A DNA stretch of 64,000 nucleotides from Plantago major. Taxonomy: Eukaryota > Streptophyta > Magnoliopsida > Lamiales > Plantaginaceae. Below the pieces are notes generated by a model, which searched no databases, had not been told where the DNA came from, and worked only from the letters and a program-made list of their open reading frames with translations. A program made the translations under genes and the position numbers. The stretch is taken from positions 66,291,354 to 66,355,353 of the forward strand of contig CM048841.1 in assembly GCA_026545765.1 (NCBI GenBank), written 5' to 3'. Position 1 is the stretch's first letter. Each line of letters begins with the position of its first letter. Below, piece by piece: positions 24,990-36,852 of this stretch.

Positions 24990-25411
24990 GATAATTGAGA
25001 CTCGACGCGGAAAAGAAGTGGGACTAACGTGAATATAAGGCTTAAGGTTAAAGAGGACTGAAATGAAGGCTTATCAAGAGATCATGGGTTAAGATGCAAA
25101 ATTTGAATAATCAAGGTTAAGATATAATTTGTAAATCTTTTTTGACTGAATTGAAAGAAACTAAAATACAAAAGGTCAACTTAACACTAAGGGTAAGGAG
25201 AAGGGACCAAGTGGCAATTTACGCAAGTTCATTGTGAAACAAGAGATAAGAAAACTGGGGATAGCGCTGCAAACTTCGGGGCATGAGAAAAGGTTCAATA
25301 GGTATCCGAATCAAGTGAAACAAAAACTGAAATTCAAGTACTCAGAAAGAGAAACACAAAGGTAAAACTAGAAACTAAGACGGACAAGTAAGGAAAGAGA
25401 TACAAGGAGAC
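24990..25411. other. Segment upstream of the MULE transposase, nothing clear
   Basis: Purine-rich on the plus strand, with no reading frame or terminal repeat that I can support. It is probably the 5' leader or promoter side of the MULE gene on the minus strand. Confidence 0.35.
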
Positions 25412-25925
25412 GAACTCACCCCACGCGTACAGTTTCTGGAATGACCAGCACATGTTGAGGGTGATATTCAGGGACAAAGACATACTGGAATTCAACATTT
25501 CAGTGGATAAAAGTGTTCTACACAGAAAGGCAAACGAGTGGATATAAAATACGAGATATTCGAGCTTATAACGAAGGAGATATGATCGAGGGAACTTACG
25601 CATGCTTGCAGTTTTTCTGCTCGCACAGCCTCTGTTCAGGGTCCATTTCAGGTATCAAAATACGACCGATCATAGATATTTAATAGCCTAGGATCATCTA
25701 CACAGAAAGGGGAATGCATGGATATAAGATACAAAATATTCTAGTGGAGAACGAAGAAGATATGACGCGAAGAACTTACACGCGCGTACGATTCTCTGCT
25801 CAAGCAGTCCCTGTCCGGGCTGGCTTTCCGGGATCGATTCTCAACGGATTTAAGAGGTTCAAAGGCCTAAAATCAACTAAATGAAAAGAAGATCGTTTCG
25901 ATATCAATTATGACGAAATCCAATA
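25412..25925 (-). repeat. Three diverged ~180-bp tandem units with splice-donor-like junctions
   Basis: Units begin near 25412, 25592 and 25770 with GAACTCACC or GAACTTACxC. They share CTACACAGAAAGG and GATATAAxATAC. On the minus strand each unit ends a short open stretch at a consensus donor (GTGAGTTC, GTAAGTTC, GTAAGTTC). This resembles a tandemly duplicated small exon plus intron. It lies upstream of the MULE transposase start on the same strand. The coding potential is unproven. Confidence 0.55.
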
Positions 25926-25927
25926 AG

Positions 25928-26703
25928 TGACAAGGGAGAAAGAAGGGTCGAAACATACCTAGGCTGAATACGCATCAAGGGAAGCGAACCGGAGAGTTTC
26001 ACACACCGTGGCTTACACTACGATGATGTACCCGCTGCACGGAATGAACCGAGATGAGTGGTATCAGAATTCATCAAGGTGTGATAGTGATAGAGCACGG
26101 GAACGGGCTTCTGTATTGCGCTATGTTCATGGTTGGCATGTGATAAGCAAATTTGTTCCTATTGATGATCAAGTAGATGGTGCTCGGCTATTGTGATGAT
26201 GATGATGATCCGAGAGGGATAAGGATCTTGATTGATGAAGAAGAAAATGAAGGGTTTGAGAAGAGAAGCGGAGACGGTGTATATCTTGACAAGATAGAAA
26301 AGAGAGAAAATTGAATTAAGTTTAGGATGAGATAATGGTTAAATAAATTATTAGGATAATTAAAGGTTCCATAATGAAAAAATGAAAGGTCGGCTTCAAG
26401 ATGATAAAAACAACAACAACAATAACGAACAAACGAAACTGATATCAAGTAGACGGGGACTAGAATGAAAAGGTGTAGAATAAGAATTTTAGAAGACGAT
26501 CAAGGAAGGAATATATTTACGGTTAGTAAGGTTATACAAGTATATATAAAGATCTAAAGAAGAATGACAACATTAGAAGTGAAAGAAGATTAATAATGTG
26601 AAATTAACCTTTAAAAGGGAATGCTCCAGAAAGAATACGAAGAAGCAAAGAACGAAGAGGAAAAAATATTAAAATAAATATACTAAAAATCTCGGGTATT
26701 ACA
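25928..26703 (-). mobile_element. Possible solo LTR starting TGTAATACCCGAG
   Basis: Read on the minus strand it begins TGTAATACCCGAG, a start typical of many plant LTRs, and ends CTCCCTTGTCA. ATAAG flanks both sides (25923-25927 and 26704-26708). A TATA-like TATATATAAAG lies at about 26540. I chose the lower boundary from the TSD match alone, so chance agreement in AT-rich DNA is possible. Confidence 0.4.
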
Positions 26704-26708
26704 ATAAG

Positions 26709-27073
26709 ACTCCATCGCGTGTTACTGTTCCTCTTCTATCACCCCTCTTGTGTGAAAAAAATTGTATTGTTTGTTGCTTTGGAAGAAATTCATGCTAACT
26801 CTTCTGCTTTCCTAGATTTTTTCAACTGTAAGGTTCCTCAGTTTGAACCTTTTGTATTTATCACTGATTCCTCTCCTAGTTTGCTAGCTAGCTAGAGAAC
26901 CCTAGCCTTGTAAACCTGTCTAATCTAAATAGACGGGAACATTGTGTCTTCTTGCATTCTCTCTTTGGCAGGAAGCATTTGTCACTAGCAAAATCACCAC
27001 CTTCTCCTTTCAAAGATCTGCCTAAGTTAATCACTTGGCGAAAGCTCCTTCTTCAAAGAAGAACTCTCCAGAA
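26709..27073. other. Unassigned 365-bp segment between two LTRs
   Basis: Mostly open in plus frames (for example near 26740-26890), but I recognise no domain or splice context. It is probably part of an older element or gene fragment. Confidence 0.3.
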
Positions 27074-27078
27074 CATAT

Positions 27079-28199
27079 TGTGGCAACTAAAGTTGCTCAA
27101 ATGATGATTTTATTAATTTAATGAAAGCGGGTACAATTCTCTAGTCTAATCCTCTGATTCTAGTCTTCTAAAGCGGCGAACTTGGATCTTCAAATTCTTC
27201 GTTTTAGGATTTGTGACTTCAAAGTCGGGCAAACGTCGATTTGAGGGCTTCTTGGCTTGATATCGGATCAAATTGTGAACTTGTAAGTGTTTAAATCGAA
27301 CGATGACGAACTTCTTGGGATCTTGATGAACTCTACGAAGAACGCTTCTAGATGGTCGCAGGATTTGGCCCTTGATCTTTTTTAGAGGAAGTTTGGCCGC
27401 CAGGAAACGTTTCTCCAAGGGCTTTTCGGCTTGATCTTGGATCTAACGGTGCTTTTTTGCTTGAACTTGACGAAGAATTTCAAGAACTTTGATCGGGCTT
27501 CGTGAGGGCTTTCGGATTTGATCTTCCTTTGGTACCGGTTGATCTTCCAATAACGTTTTTCCAAGTGCGCAGGGGCTTCTTCTTGAATCAAACGTAGGCT
27601 TTTCTTCAGTTGCCGGATGAGCTTCTTGAATATCTTCGAGGCTGATCTTGAGAACAGGATGAAAGGCTTCTGGCTCTGAAACTAGCTTTGGCTCTGGAAT
27701 TCGTGATCTTCACTTATGATTTCTGACTTCTACTTCAGGTCTACTGATTTTGGTGGAGAATGAGCTCCTTATATAAGGTGGGAAAAAGAGAAGGATCAAA
27801 TCCTATTGGTTGAGCCAAGATTTGATTCTATCTTCTTTTCTTTACTTGCAATTATTTAACAACTGCATCACTTTTATGACGTGATACAATCCTATTGGTC
27901 GAATTGTGTCTTCTTTTCCTTGTCATAATTTTAATTAAAATAATACATTTTGACATCATTCTTCTAATTTGGCGGCATTTGATTGGCTTATAATACTCCG
28001 AATTTCCACATAATTTTGTAATGTGAAATAATGAAAAATACTCCATATTTTCTACGTGGCACAATTTGATAAGCCATAAATGGAGCTTATTAAAATCAAT
28101 TAAATTGTCATACTATTTTAGAATAAAATTTAGTAAAATTCCAATTAAATATGGTAAATTAAATTTAATGATTTTAATAATTTATTCGATGTGTCTACA
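27079..28199 (-). mobile_element. Solo LTR, 1,121 bp
   Basis: On the minus strand it begins TGTAGACACATCG and ends TAGTTGCCACA. The TSD CATAT is perfect (27074-27078 and 28200-28204). A TATA box (CTTATATAAGG) at 27768-27778 followed by an open purine-rich leader fits the minus orientation. No PBS or second LTR is present. The minus-strand ORFs at 27146-27591 lie in the R/U5 part and are probably not protein genes. Confidence 0.7.
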
Positions 28200-28204
28200 C
28201 ATAT

Positions 28205-29430
28205 TTCAAGAAAGTTAAGAAGTTGCACCAAGAAAGTGTGGTCTTGCTTTTATATCATGATGTACAAGTTGAAGAATAACTTTGAGAAGAGAAGATGGAG
28301 TGAAGAAATTTGTAGTCTTGAAGAATCACCTAACTTACCGAAGGCATGATTTGGTAATATCAAGTCAATCCCAACGTTGCATGAATAAGTTAACGTAGAA
28401 TTGAATTCGAATTATGGAAGCATGTTGTATTCTAATTATGGTCACTCTAATTTGGCGATTCTTTTGATATTTTGGATTCTAGTAGTATAGTACGTAATAG
28501 AAGTGGTGAACTTTGGTAGATGTGGTAACATTGAGTTGTACATGGGTTCTCATAAAACCCCGTGAGTTCCTTTCCTACCCCTTAATAATATTAGAAAATT
28601 GCTCAAAAAGAAAAAAAAATTAAGTTTAAAAATAAAAATAGAATATAATTAGATCATAAAATAATAAGTATAGATTTCATTAATGGACATCAAGTTCATT
28701 AATAGCTCAATTGGTTAGTATGTTTTATCATGAGCAATAGGTCAAATGTACCGACAACAACAAATTCGGGTAGAGAACAAGGAGAGACCAACCAAACACT
28801 TTTATTCATAAAAAGGTCAAGCACTTTTACACACAAATCAATGAATTACATGATTGCTTAATACAATGATCAGACATTTAACTCTACTAATACGGTTGGA
28901 TCAGACATATGACTCTACCAATACATTTGACTGTAGCATTTGACCTTTATTTGAAAATATCAAACATCAGAGCTTTTTTTAGAACTCAGCAAAATTGGTC
29001 TACAAGACCAATTTTCCCAACAAATTTTACAATTATGAGCCCAAATTCAGCCAGGCCTGTCTAGCCCGCCCAGTTTACCATATGGGCTCAAATTCAGCCC
29101 ATCAGGTTCATATGATATGTTTATGGAATTGTATTTAAATTTGTGGCCTTGATTTAAACACCACTAATTTGGATGGGCAAGATTAAATGTGCAATTATAT
29201 CTAACATTATATCAAATACAACCTTATCTAGTAGTTAGAAACTCTCTAAATAAATAAGGTAGTCCCTAATCAAAACAAATAACCAAGTTATGTGGTGTAA
29301 ATTGATTTTGCCTTTTAATTTCTTTTTATAATCCACTATTCTAATTGAGTAGGTTTAATGAGAGACGACATCTAAATAATTTATTTAAAGACGAATCTGT
29401 ATTGTCAATAAAAATTTCGATGTTATTAAT
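28205..29430. other. Intergenic, nothing supported
   Basis: AT-rich, with no convincing frame, exon series or paired terminal repeats. Phrases such as GGGCTCAAATTCAGCCC near 29090 form short inverted repeats, but I could not delimit an element. Confidence 0.4.
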
Positions 29431-29525
29431 CAAAACGTTTATGTTCTCAACAATGGTATTACAGTGTATATATATATATATATATATACACATACTGTAA
29501 TACCATTGTTGAGAACATAAACGTT

Positions 29526-29528
<3 letters not shown>
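29431..29528. repeat. Perfect 35-bp inverted repeat around a TA spacer
   Basis: Arms 29431-29465 and 29494-29528 are exact reverse complements (starting CAAAACGTTTATG). The 28-bp spacer is GTGTATATA-like. The DNA can form a cruciform and an RNA would form a long hairpin. Confidence 0.9.

Positions 29529-29529
<1 letters not shown>

Positions 29530-29612
<83 letters not shown>
29530..29612. repeat. (TA)n microsatellite, about 41 repeats
   Basis: Uninterrupted TA dinucleotides between the palindrome and the Helitron-like 3' end. The two ORFs across it are artefacts of the repeat. Confidence 0.95.
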
Positions 29613-29613
<1 letters not shown>

Positions 29614-31718
29614 TAGAACATGAAAACACGCTACGCGTGTTATTGTGACACCTAATTACAAATAATGTATACATTACTTTATATGTAATATTATTGCTTC
29701 TGATAATTGATTGCATTTTTTGAGTTGAATTAGGGTCTGAGTTAGTGCAAATTGATCTTGTTTAATTTGATTGAAAAACATGGATAAGGGAGATTGGTGT
29801 TTTTTTTTTTTTTTTGTGATGAATTGATTTTGTTGTGATTGAATTAGGTTATTTGAATTTTATTGGAGAAAAAAGAGTTTGTTTGAATTATGAACTGATT
29901 TTGTTATAGAGGAATTAGGGTTTGTAATTTAATTAAAGGAGACATGTTGGTATTTTGTAATTAAAGTCTAAGTTACATATATATTACAAATGAGTCAAAT
30001 TTAACTTAAATTAAGTACTCAATTGTACAACTCCATTAGTTGTCCACTTCTATATATAGTGTAATAAAAATTGGACTTTAATTAAAAAAAAAAAAAAAAA
30101 GAGTATGTCTTTGCAATCCCTAATTCAAATCTATAGAAAATCAAAAGGTACATCATAAAAACGTTGCTAAACATTGTATTACAATATCTAGCCCTTCTTA
30201 TACTTGGATTAGAATCAACAGAGTTTAGATGCCATTATAGAAGAGATATACGGCAGCTATGGTCAAGGGCGGACGGGCCCTTGGGCTTAGGTGGGCTTCA
30301 GCCCACCCAGAAAAAAAAACAAAAAAATAAAAATTAAAATTAAATGTCAATTGCAAGGATTGATCCTCTAACCTTGTATACAAAATCCAAGAACCTTTCC
30401 ACTCGACCAGCACAATCAACTTGAACTTTCTTACAAATTAAAATATATGAATTATAAATATGGAATCATATAGTCCAAATTACACACGTTAAAATATAAA
30501 ACTCGAAGACAATTCACACTCACACATGCAGTAACATAGGAGACCGGAAGAGCGAACAAATTACTATAACTTTTGAGAACACATTGGATTCAATTGTTTA
30601 TATTTCTTTAGATAAATTTGACATGTTTATCTATTTGATTAATAGATATGTTTGATGTTAGTAAACATATGATATGCTTGATGTGAGTAAACATATAGTA
30701 GTATATGCTAATTATTTGCTCATCATGTGTTTTGGTTACTTGTAATTTTGTTAATGAAATTGTCTTTAGTGTATACCAATCAGATGGTTTGAGGACCGAT
30801 CGACTCTTGCTGTATTTTATATTTTCTTTTATAATGTATTTCCTTGCATATTTTTCATTATTAGTTGTTATTTTCTTAAAAAAATTCTTTAATTTAGATT
30901 GCTTCCATCAATTTTTTTATGTTTAGTTTTTACATGGTTTTTAAAAATGTATATATAGTATTTATATTTGAATGATGAAATCTATAATAGTCATAAAAAG
31001 AGGGTAAAACCGAAATATGTGAGTATAACGATCGAAAGAAAAAAGAGAAAAAAATAAAAGAGTCGGAAAATGAGTACTGCGTTAGCCCACCCAAAAAAAA
31101 ATTCTTGGATCCGCCCTTGGCTATCGTTACTTATCTCACTTAAAAACCATAATCATTCAGAAAAATGCTCCGGCCTCTTGCAGTAACGTCACCACAACAA
31201 CTACGAAATGCAACTTGCATGTACAAGAGGGAATTGAAACGTAGAACTAGAGGCATTTGAATGACTCAATTGAGCTAAACGCACAAAGGTTCAACTAAAT
31301 ACAGTTCATTCGATCATTTTGAGTAATATGAATATTGAAATTGTGAAATTGATTATTTAATTAATTTAAATTGGACTCATTTGTAATATATATGTTTATT
31401 ATATTTTAATTAAAAAAAATCTTTCTTATTCAATTAAGTTAAAACAATTCATTTTACACATGCACAAATCCTAATTCAACCCAAAAAAAGACAATACGTC
31501 ATCAGAAACAATTATAACCAATCATTTTTATCCAATTAAATTAAAACATATCAATTTACACAGAGCCAGACCTTAATTTAACCCGTAAATAAAATAATTC
31601 ATCATAAACAACGATATTTATTAGTTTAATGTACTTATTCTATTATGTAAAACTTGATACCACAATAACACGCGTAACGTGTTCTGAAGTACTAGTTTTT
31701 TATATAATAAGAGAGCCA
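29613..31718 (-). mobile_element. Helitron-like element (non-autonomous)
   Basis: The minus-strand 3' end has the Helitron signature: a short GC hairpin ACACGCGTAGCGTGT, nine bases, then CTAG followed by host T (29613-29640). At the other end, minus-strand sequence TCTCTTATTATATAAAAAAC at 31699-31718 resembles Helitron 5' starts, although the preceding base is C rather than A. A second hairpin (ACACGTTACGCGTGT on the minus strand) sits just inside it. No Rep/helicase frame is present. Net length is about 1.24 kb without the hAT insertion. Alternatively two separate Helitron ends face each other, because the plus strand also shows hairpin plus CTAG|T near 31698. Confidence 0.5.
30264..31119. 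mobile_element. Non-autonomous hAT element, 856 bp
   Basis: Ten-bp perfect terminal inverted repeats CAAGGGCGGA/TCCGCCCTTG, extended by a subterminal GGGTGGGCT-type motif at both ends. Eight-bp target duplications GCTATGGT (30256-30263) and GCTATCGT (31120-31127) match at 7 of 8 bases. An 8-bp TSD with CARGGGCGGA-type ends is characteristic of plant hAT elements. There is no transposase frame. It is nested in the Helitron-like element. Confidence 0.75.
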
Positions 31719-31755
31719 ATTTCGTTGACATAATAGACATTTTAATTAATAACAT

Positions 31756-32388
31756 TGATATGGAGAAAAGAGGCGAATCCTTATAAGAGCGCTTTAAACC
31801 GTCAAGACGCCTCAAGACCTTCAAGGCATGGCCTTAGTCCACTTGAGGGTCTCTACTCGCAGGGATCTACGTAATTAACGTGTTAACTAGCTCTACAATA
31901 TCTCTCGAAGGGTATCACCTCGAAGATCGTGGGTTCGAGGGGTCCGAGTCCAATGCATTTGGGGCGCTCTATTCTACTTAACGGGTATGAGCTTCAAGTA
32001 ACCCTCGAAGCTCTACACTCGGCGGAGCATAAATGACCTTCGAAAACCCAGCCCTCGACCACTAGGGGACAAGCCGACAAGACCTCTGACGTGGTAAGAT
32101 CTTGTTCCCTTGGAGTTTCCTATAAATACTCCTAACCGGATTCATTTAAGACGTACGCATTTTATTACGCACCTACTTATATCTGAGGCACTTCCGCCTC
32201 GACAGCTCCGTTGATTCATCACCCGGCTTGTCCAAGGCAAGCCGGTTTAAGGGTCTAACCCTCCCCTCTTCTCACTCACAGGTACCTTAAGTAAGACCCT
32301 CGACATAATACAAAGTAGAAGAACAGTGACATCGCCTCGAAACAAGTACACACTCAGTTTAGCACTTAGTCGGATTTTAGCATCATCA
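31756..32388 (+). repeat. 5' LTR of the Tat element
   Basis: TGATATGGAGAAAAG to TAGCATCATCA. The TATA box TATAAATA at 32121-32128 marks the promoter of the genomic RNA. Compared with the 3' LTR it lacks a 10-bp segment near 32178, where the 3' copy reads an extra CCGAGCTACT-type duplication. Confidence 0.95.
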
Positions 32389-32391
32389 TAC

Positions 32392-32409
32392 TGGCGCCGT
32401 CTGTGGGAA
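32392..32409 (+). promoter_or_regulatory. Primer binding site
   Basis: TGGCGCCGTCTGTGGGAA begins three bases after the LTR. The first nine bases are complementary to a tRNA 3' end reading ACGGCGCCA, as for plant tRNA-Asp. This start is usual for Tat/Athila elements. The tRNA assignment is inference. Confidence 0.8.
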
Positions 32410-32425
32410 GTGTAACAAAAAGATA

Positions 32426-34500
32426 ATGGTGGCTACTAGCAGAGCCAAAAGGAACACGTCAGAGATTTCGAAGGGAGCACCAGCATTGGAGGCTTCGAAG
32501 GGGCTACCTCCGCAGGGGATGTCAAAGGAAGCTGAGCTAATTGGAGCCTTAGCCAATATTCAAGGACACCAGGAAGGGAGTTTGCATGATACCGCCACGA
32601 GCACATCTCAGGAGAATGCGGACCCACTGGTGGTCATCCCAGCTCCAACGCCTGTACTCTTGCCATGCTCAGGTGAAGGATTTGAGTTGTTTGCAGCTGC
32701 TCTCAAGGAGAGGATAATACCTGCCCCCTCGATCAACCTAAACGCGGCTCCCCCAGCATCGAGAGATGGAACTTCGGCAAGAAATTCTCACTCTGGCCCT
32801 AGAGCTGGAAGACCATGTCACGACCAAGATAGGTTAGGCCCCCGCGGAGGAGGGAGATAGTTTGTCGGTCGCACTCGACTACGACCCTCTACCCGCAAGC
32901 GCGAGCCTAGTTATCCGAAAGAAACAAGGGTTCAATGTGAGCGCAGAGAGGCAAGAGATCAGGATGAACGACGTCCCTATCCTCGCGAGAGGGCAACCGG
33001 TCGTTATGAAGAGGAAGTAGAAGCTCGACGAAATCGCTCCAGGTCTCGGGGGCGAGAGGATGAGGACCATCAACGAACAGAATATATTCGAAGGGAATAC
33101 TCTGATGAGAGCAAAAGTGACTACCACGACCGCCGCAATTCCAGGGGAAGGCGATCTTCACCAGAATCCATGAACTATTCTAGAGATGAGCCTCAAGTGA
33201 TTCCGAGGAATAACATTGACATCCCTCCGGAATACCTCTCGCAGGAGGAACTTTATCTAAAAGAAAAGGCCATCTTGAAAGAAAAAGATAGCATCAGCAA
33301 GTTGCTTAGGGCACATGAAGTGGTATCATATGAAGGGACCTCACGAACTCATCTCCTATTTGTGGAACGGTTCGAGCTGCTTGTGCAAGGTCAAATAAGT
33401 CGGTTCCTACAACAGGTCTTCCCCGCTACGATGGAGAAGGATGTCCGGCGGCACATCAGGCCCACTACGAGAGCAAGACAGCAGCTGCTGGTCTAAATGA
33501 GGATGTCCAAGCCATCCTCTTCTGTTCAACCCTCCACGGAAAAGCGATGGAGTGGTATCTTGAATTGAAGCCCAATTCCATCATTTCATATCGCCAACTC
33601 ATGACCCAATTCAAGTCACACTTCAGCAATTTTAAGAAGAAGAAGAAGCCATATAGTACCCTGGCGAGAATTGTCCAGAGGGAAGACGAGACCTTCCGGG
33701 AATATATACACCGGTTCAACACAGCCTTACTTTCTATTGAGGAGCCCCCTTTCACTACAAAGATGGATTACCTTTACTCCAACACCCTCACGAGGCGCTT
33801 CGCTAAAGAGATCGCTTACAACAGGCCTCAGACTGCGAAGGAATTGGAAAAGATGATCGAGAGACACAAGGAGGGAGATGATCTCCGAAGAGATATACCA
33901 ATCAGAGCCAAGATCAAGGAAGAAGGGCAAAAACAAGAAGGGAAAGAGAAAGCGTCAAAGTTTCAGCAGAGGCGCGAGCGTCAGAGGACGCCCCCTCGTA
34001 GGTATCAAAACTTTACAGAATTGAAGCGTTCTAGGGCTGAGATACTTACCACCCTACAAGGAAAAACTTATGTTACATGGCCAAGGAAACGAAGGGAACA
34101 CCCCAATGCGCGTGACTCGGGGCTTTATTGTCGGTTCCATCGACAATACAGCCACACCACAGACGAGTGCGAGGATCTCATTGGAGAAATTGAGAGACTC
34201 ATCGACCTCAGCTACCTCAAAGATTTTATAACAAAGAAGCAAATGCCTCAACAAGCTACGTATGGGAATGATACAAGGGGCCAGTACCGACCACCCCCTC
34301 GACAAAGAAAAAATTATCAAGATCAAAGAGTAGCGCCTCTGCCCCAAATCCCACCTCCTCGACCAAGAAATGACAGGTACGAGGAAGATGATAGGCCCAA
34401 GCCTCGGATCAACGCTGTCGCCGGAGGACCTGCGGGAGGAGATAGCCGCAACGCTCGAGAAAGAACTGGTAGAAATTTGGCACATTACACCAAAGCAGGC
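32426..34500 (+). pseudogene. gag: Gag of the Tat element (frameshifted)
   Basis: The frame opens at 32426 with a low-complexity N-terminus, stops at 32860, and gag-like sequence continues in other frames through 32870-33496 (Arg/Glu-rich, then the capsid-like start around FVERFELL). From 33547 it runs in the frame shared with protease, starting MEWYLELKPNSIISYRQLM, a retrotransposon gag motif. A zinc-knuckle-like motif CRFHRQYSHTTDEC lies near 34130. At least two frame breaks (about 32860 and 33496) separate the parts. Gag normally packages the genomic RNA in cytoplasmic particles. Confidence 0.8.
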
Positions 34501-35160
34501 ATATTTTCGATACAACCCAAGACCAACGTTCTCTCATTTGATGACTCCGAACTTCTGCCTTATATTCCCGGCGAAGGGCAAGTTGAAGATGCAGACGTCC
34601 CTCTTGTCGTTAACATGGAGATAGCTGGATTTGACGTGGCCAAAGTGTTGATTGATACAGGAAGTGCCGCGAATATAATATTCAGCACTACTCTGGAAAA
34701 AATGGAATTAAAGCCCGAGGGGATGCAAAGCGTGGTTACATCCTTGATTGGATTTGGAGGTCATGAGATAGTGCCGATGGGATCAATTTATTTGACGATG
34801 TCAATGGGGAAAAGGCGTCAAAGGGTCACTCACCAAGTGAAATTCTTGGTAGTCGATATGAGCCCCTGCGACTACAATATAATCATAGGGAGACCGGCCC
34901 TTAACAAGTTTCGAGCTATATCCTCAACATGTCACTACAGGGTTAAGTTTCCAACTCCTCATGGTGTGGGAATGATATTAGGAGATAGAAGAGAGGCATG
35001 GGAATGTTACTCCCTCTCAATGCGAAGGATGTCGACTCAACGCCTAGCACACGGCTCTCATCCAAGCTTAGATGATCGACGCCAGAAAAAGAGGCATTGC
35101 TTCATGATCTGGATCACCCCCATGCAAGAAGCCCACAGAAGTGAAGAGGCAATTTTATGA
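34501..35160 (+). pseudogene. pro: Aspartic protease region of the Tat element
   Basis: It continues in the gag frame. The active-site motif is VLIDTGSAANIIF (Asp-Thr-Gly, about 34645-34685), with a flap-like GFGGHEIVPMGS and the C-terminal YNIIIGRPALNKF. The stop at 35160 is followed by a frame change to RT. The catalytic motif is intact, but the link to pol is broken. Confidence 0.85.
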
Positions 35161-35301
35161 AGGACCAAGATTGGCAGCTCGAGAACCCCTTCGAGAGATC
35201 GAGTTAGTCCCAGGGGAACCCGCAAAGGTTATCCGTGATCGCAGATATATGAGCTGCCGAATGAAGCAAAACTCACATCATTTCTAAGAGCTAATGCTGA
35301 T

Positions 35302-36680
35302 GTGTTTGCTTGGGGAACAGAAGATTTGATAGGAATTGACCCTCGAGTCATGATGCACACCCTTAGAGTCGATCCAAGTGCAAGACCGCAGATATGTCGC
35401 CTGTGGGCGAAGAACAGAACAAGATTATCAAGGAAGAGGTTGATCGCCTTCTTGCAGCGGGACATATTGAGGAGGTCCAATTTTCAGATTGGCTCTGCAA
35501 TGTTGTTTTGGTACAAAAAGGCCCGGGGAAGTGGAGAATGTGCAATGACTTCACGGGCCTTAACAAATTTTGCCCGAAGGACCCCTACCCCTTACCTCGA
35601 ATAGACCAACTTGTAGACTCCACCGCAGGATGCGCACTACTAAGCTTCATGGATGCATTCCAGGGCTTCTATCAAATTCGCATGGCACCAGAAGACATTG
35701 AAAAAACCTCCTTCATTACAGCCGGGGGTGTCTACCGCTTCAAGGTGATGCCTTTCGGATTGAGGAATGCAGGAGCAACTTACCAGCGCTTGGTCAACCG
35801 CATGTTCGAAGAGGAGATAGGCAAGACTATGGAGGTGTATGTCGACGACATGCTCGTAAAAAGCAAAGAAGAAGATCAACATGTCCAAAATTTGACAAAA
35901 TGCTTCCGTACTCTACGCAAGTATGGAATGAAGCTTAACCCTTCGAAGTGCACCTTCGGGGTTAAGGGGGGCAAGTTTCTTGGCTATATGGTGACGGAAA
36001 GAGGGATTGAAACAAATCCTGAGAAGATTAAGGCCATCCTCGACATGGGACATCCTAGGACATTGGGGGAGGCGCAACAACTTGTGGGGAAGATCATCTC
36101 CCTAAGCCGCTTCATATCTCGCAGTGCAGAAAAGAATTTACCCTTCTTCAAAGTGCTCCGCAAAGGCTTCAAGTTTGAATGGACTACGGAATGCAAACAA
36201 GCCTTCGAGGCACTAAAGACTTATTTGACGAACCCTCCCCTTTTGGCAAAACCTATAGTCGGTGAGCCCCTCTACTTGTACTTAGCTATTTCTCCGCACT
36301 CTATAAGCTCTGTACTTATTCGCATTAATGGAAATGAACAACTTCCTGTTTATTACTTGAGTAGAGTCCTTAGTGCCCCGGAAATTAATTACTTAGAGAT
36401 AGAAAAATATGCTCTAAGCCTTGTTAATACGGCACAAAAGTTGAAGCCTTACTTCCAGTCACACACCATAGTCGTTATAACCGCCCAACCACTTCGACAA
36501 ATCTTAAGTAAACCGGATATTTCAAGCCGACTAGCTAAGTGGTCATTAGAGCTTGGTGAGCATTCCATTGAATTTCAAGCCCCCTCAGCTAAAAAGGCAC
36601 AAGTTGTAGCTGACTTCTTACTGTGTCATCCTCCACCTCCGACAGAAACACCTCTACCAAGTATCATAGATCAACAAATG
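35302..36680 (+). pseudogene. pol: Reverse transcriptase and RNase H of the Tat element
   Basis: A short stretch FAWGTEDLIGIDP precedes the domain in another frame (35302 onward). The main frame is from 35394. Landmarks: GPGKWRMCNDFTGLNKFCPK, SFMDAFQGFYQI (first Asp), FKVMPFGLRNAGATYQRLV, YVDDMLVKSK (catalytic pair) and FLGYMVTERGIETNP. The following RNase H domain (LYLYLAISPHSISSVLI to VVADFL, about 36270-36620) lacks the usual first catalytic Asp, as is normal in Tat elements that carry a second RNase H. The RT motif residues look intact. Confidence 0.9.
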
Positions 36681-36852
36681 GTAGATTTAGTAAAAGATGA
36701 CAACCGCAAAGGAATGGACCCCCCCCCCCCTGTGATTGTGGAAGATCATCAGACAGTGGACATCGAAGCGACAACAGATCGAAGCACAAGGTGTTCGCGG
36801 GATCCTCTTGTTTTTACAATCCTCGAAGAACCTGTAAAACAAGACGAGGTCC

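Noticed and set aside
27146-27591. Two overlapping basic minus-strand ORFs
   Set aside because: They lie in the leader part of a solo LTR with TSD CATAT and match no family I recognise.
29459-29716. Minus-strand ORF of alternating Ile-Tyr
   Set aside because: It is a translation of the TA microsatellite, not a protein.
30705-30926. Hydrophobic plus-strand ORF in the hAT element
   Set aside because: It is T-rich AT sequence in a non-autonomous hAT and has no transposase motif.
33465-34515. Minus-strand ORFs opposite gag and protease
   Set aside because: They are shadows of the gag/protease frame, without introns or motifs, unlike the true antisense gene further downstream.
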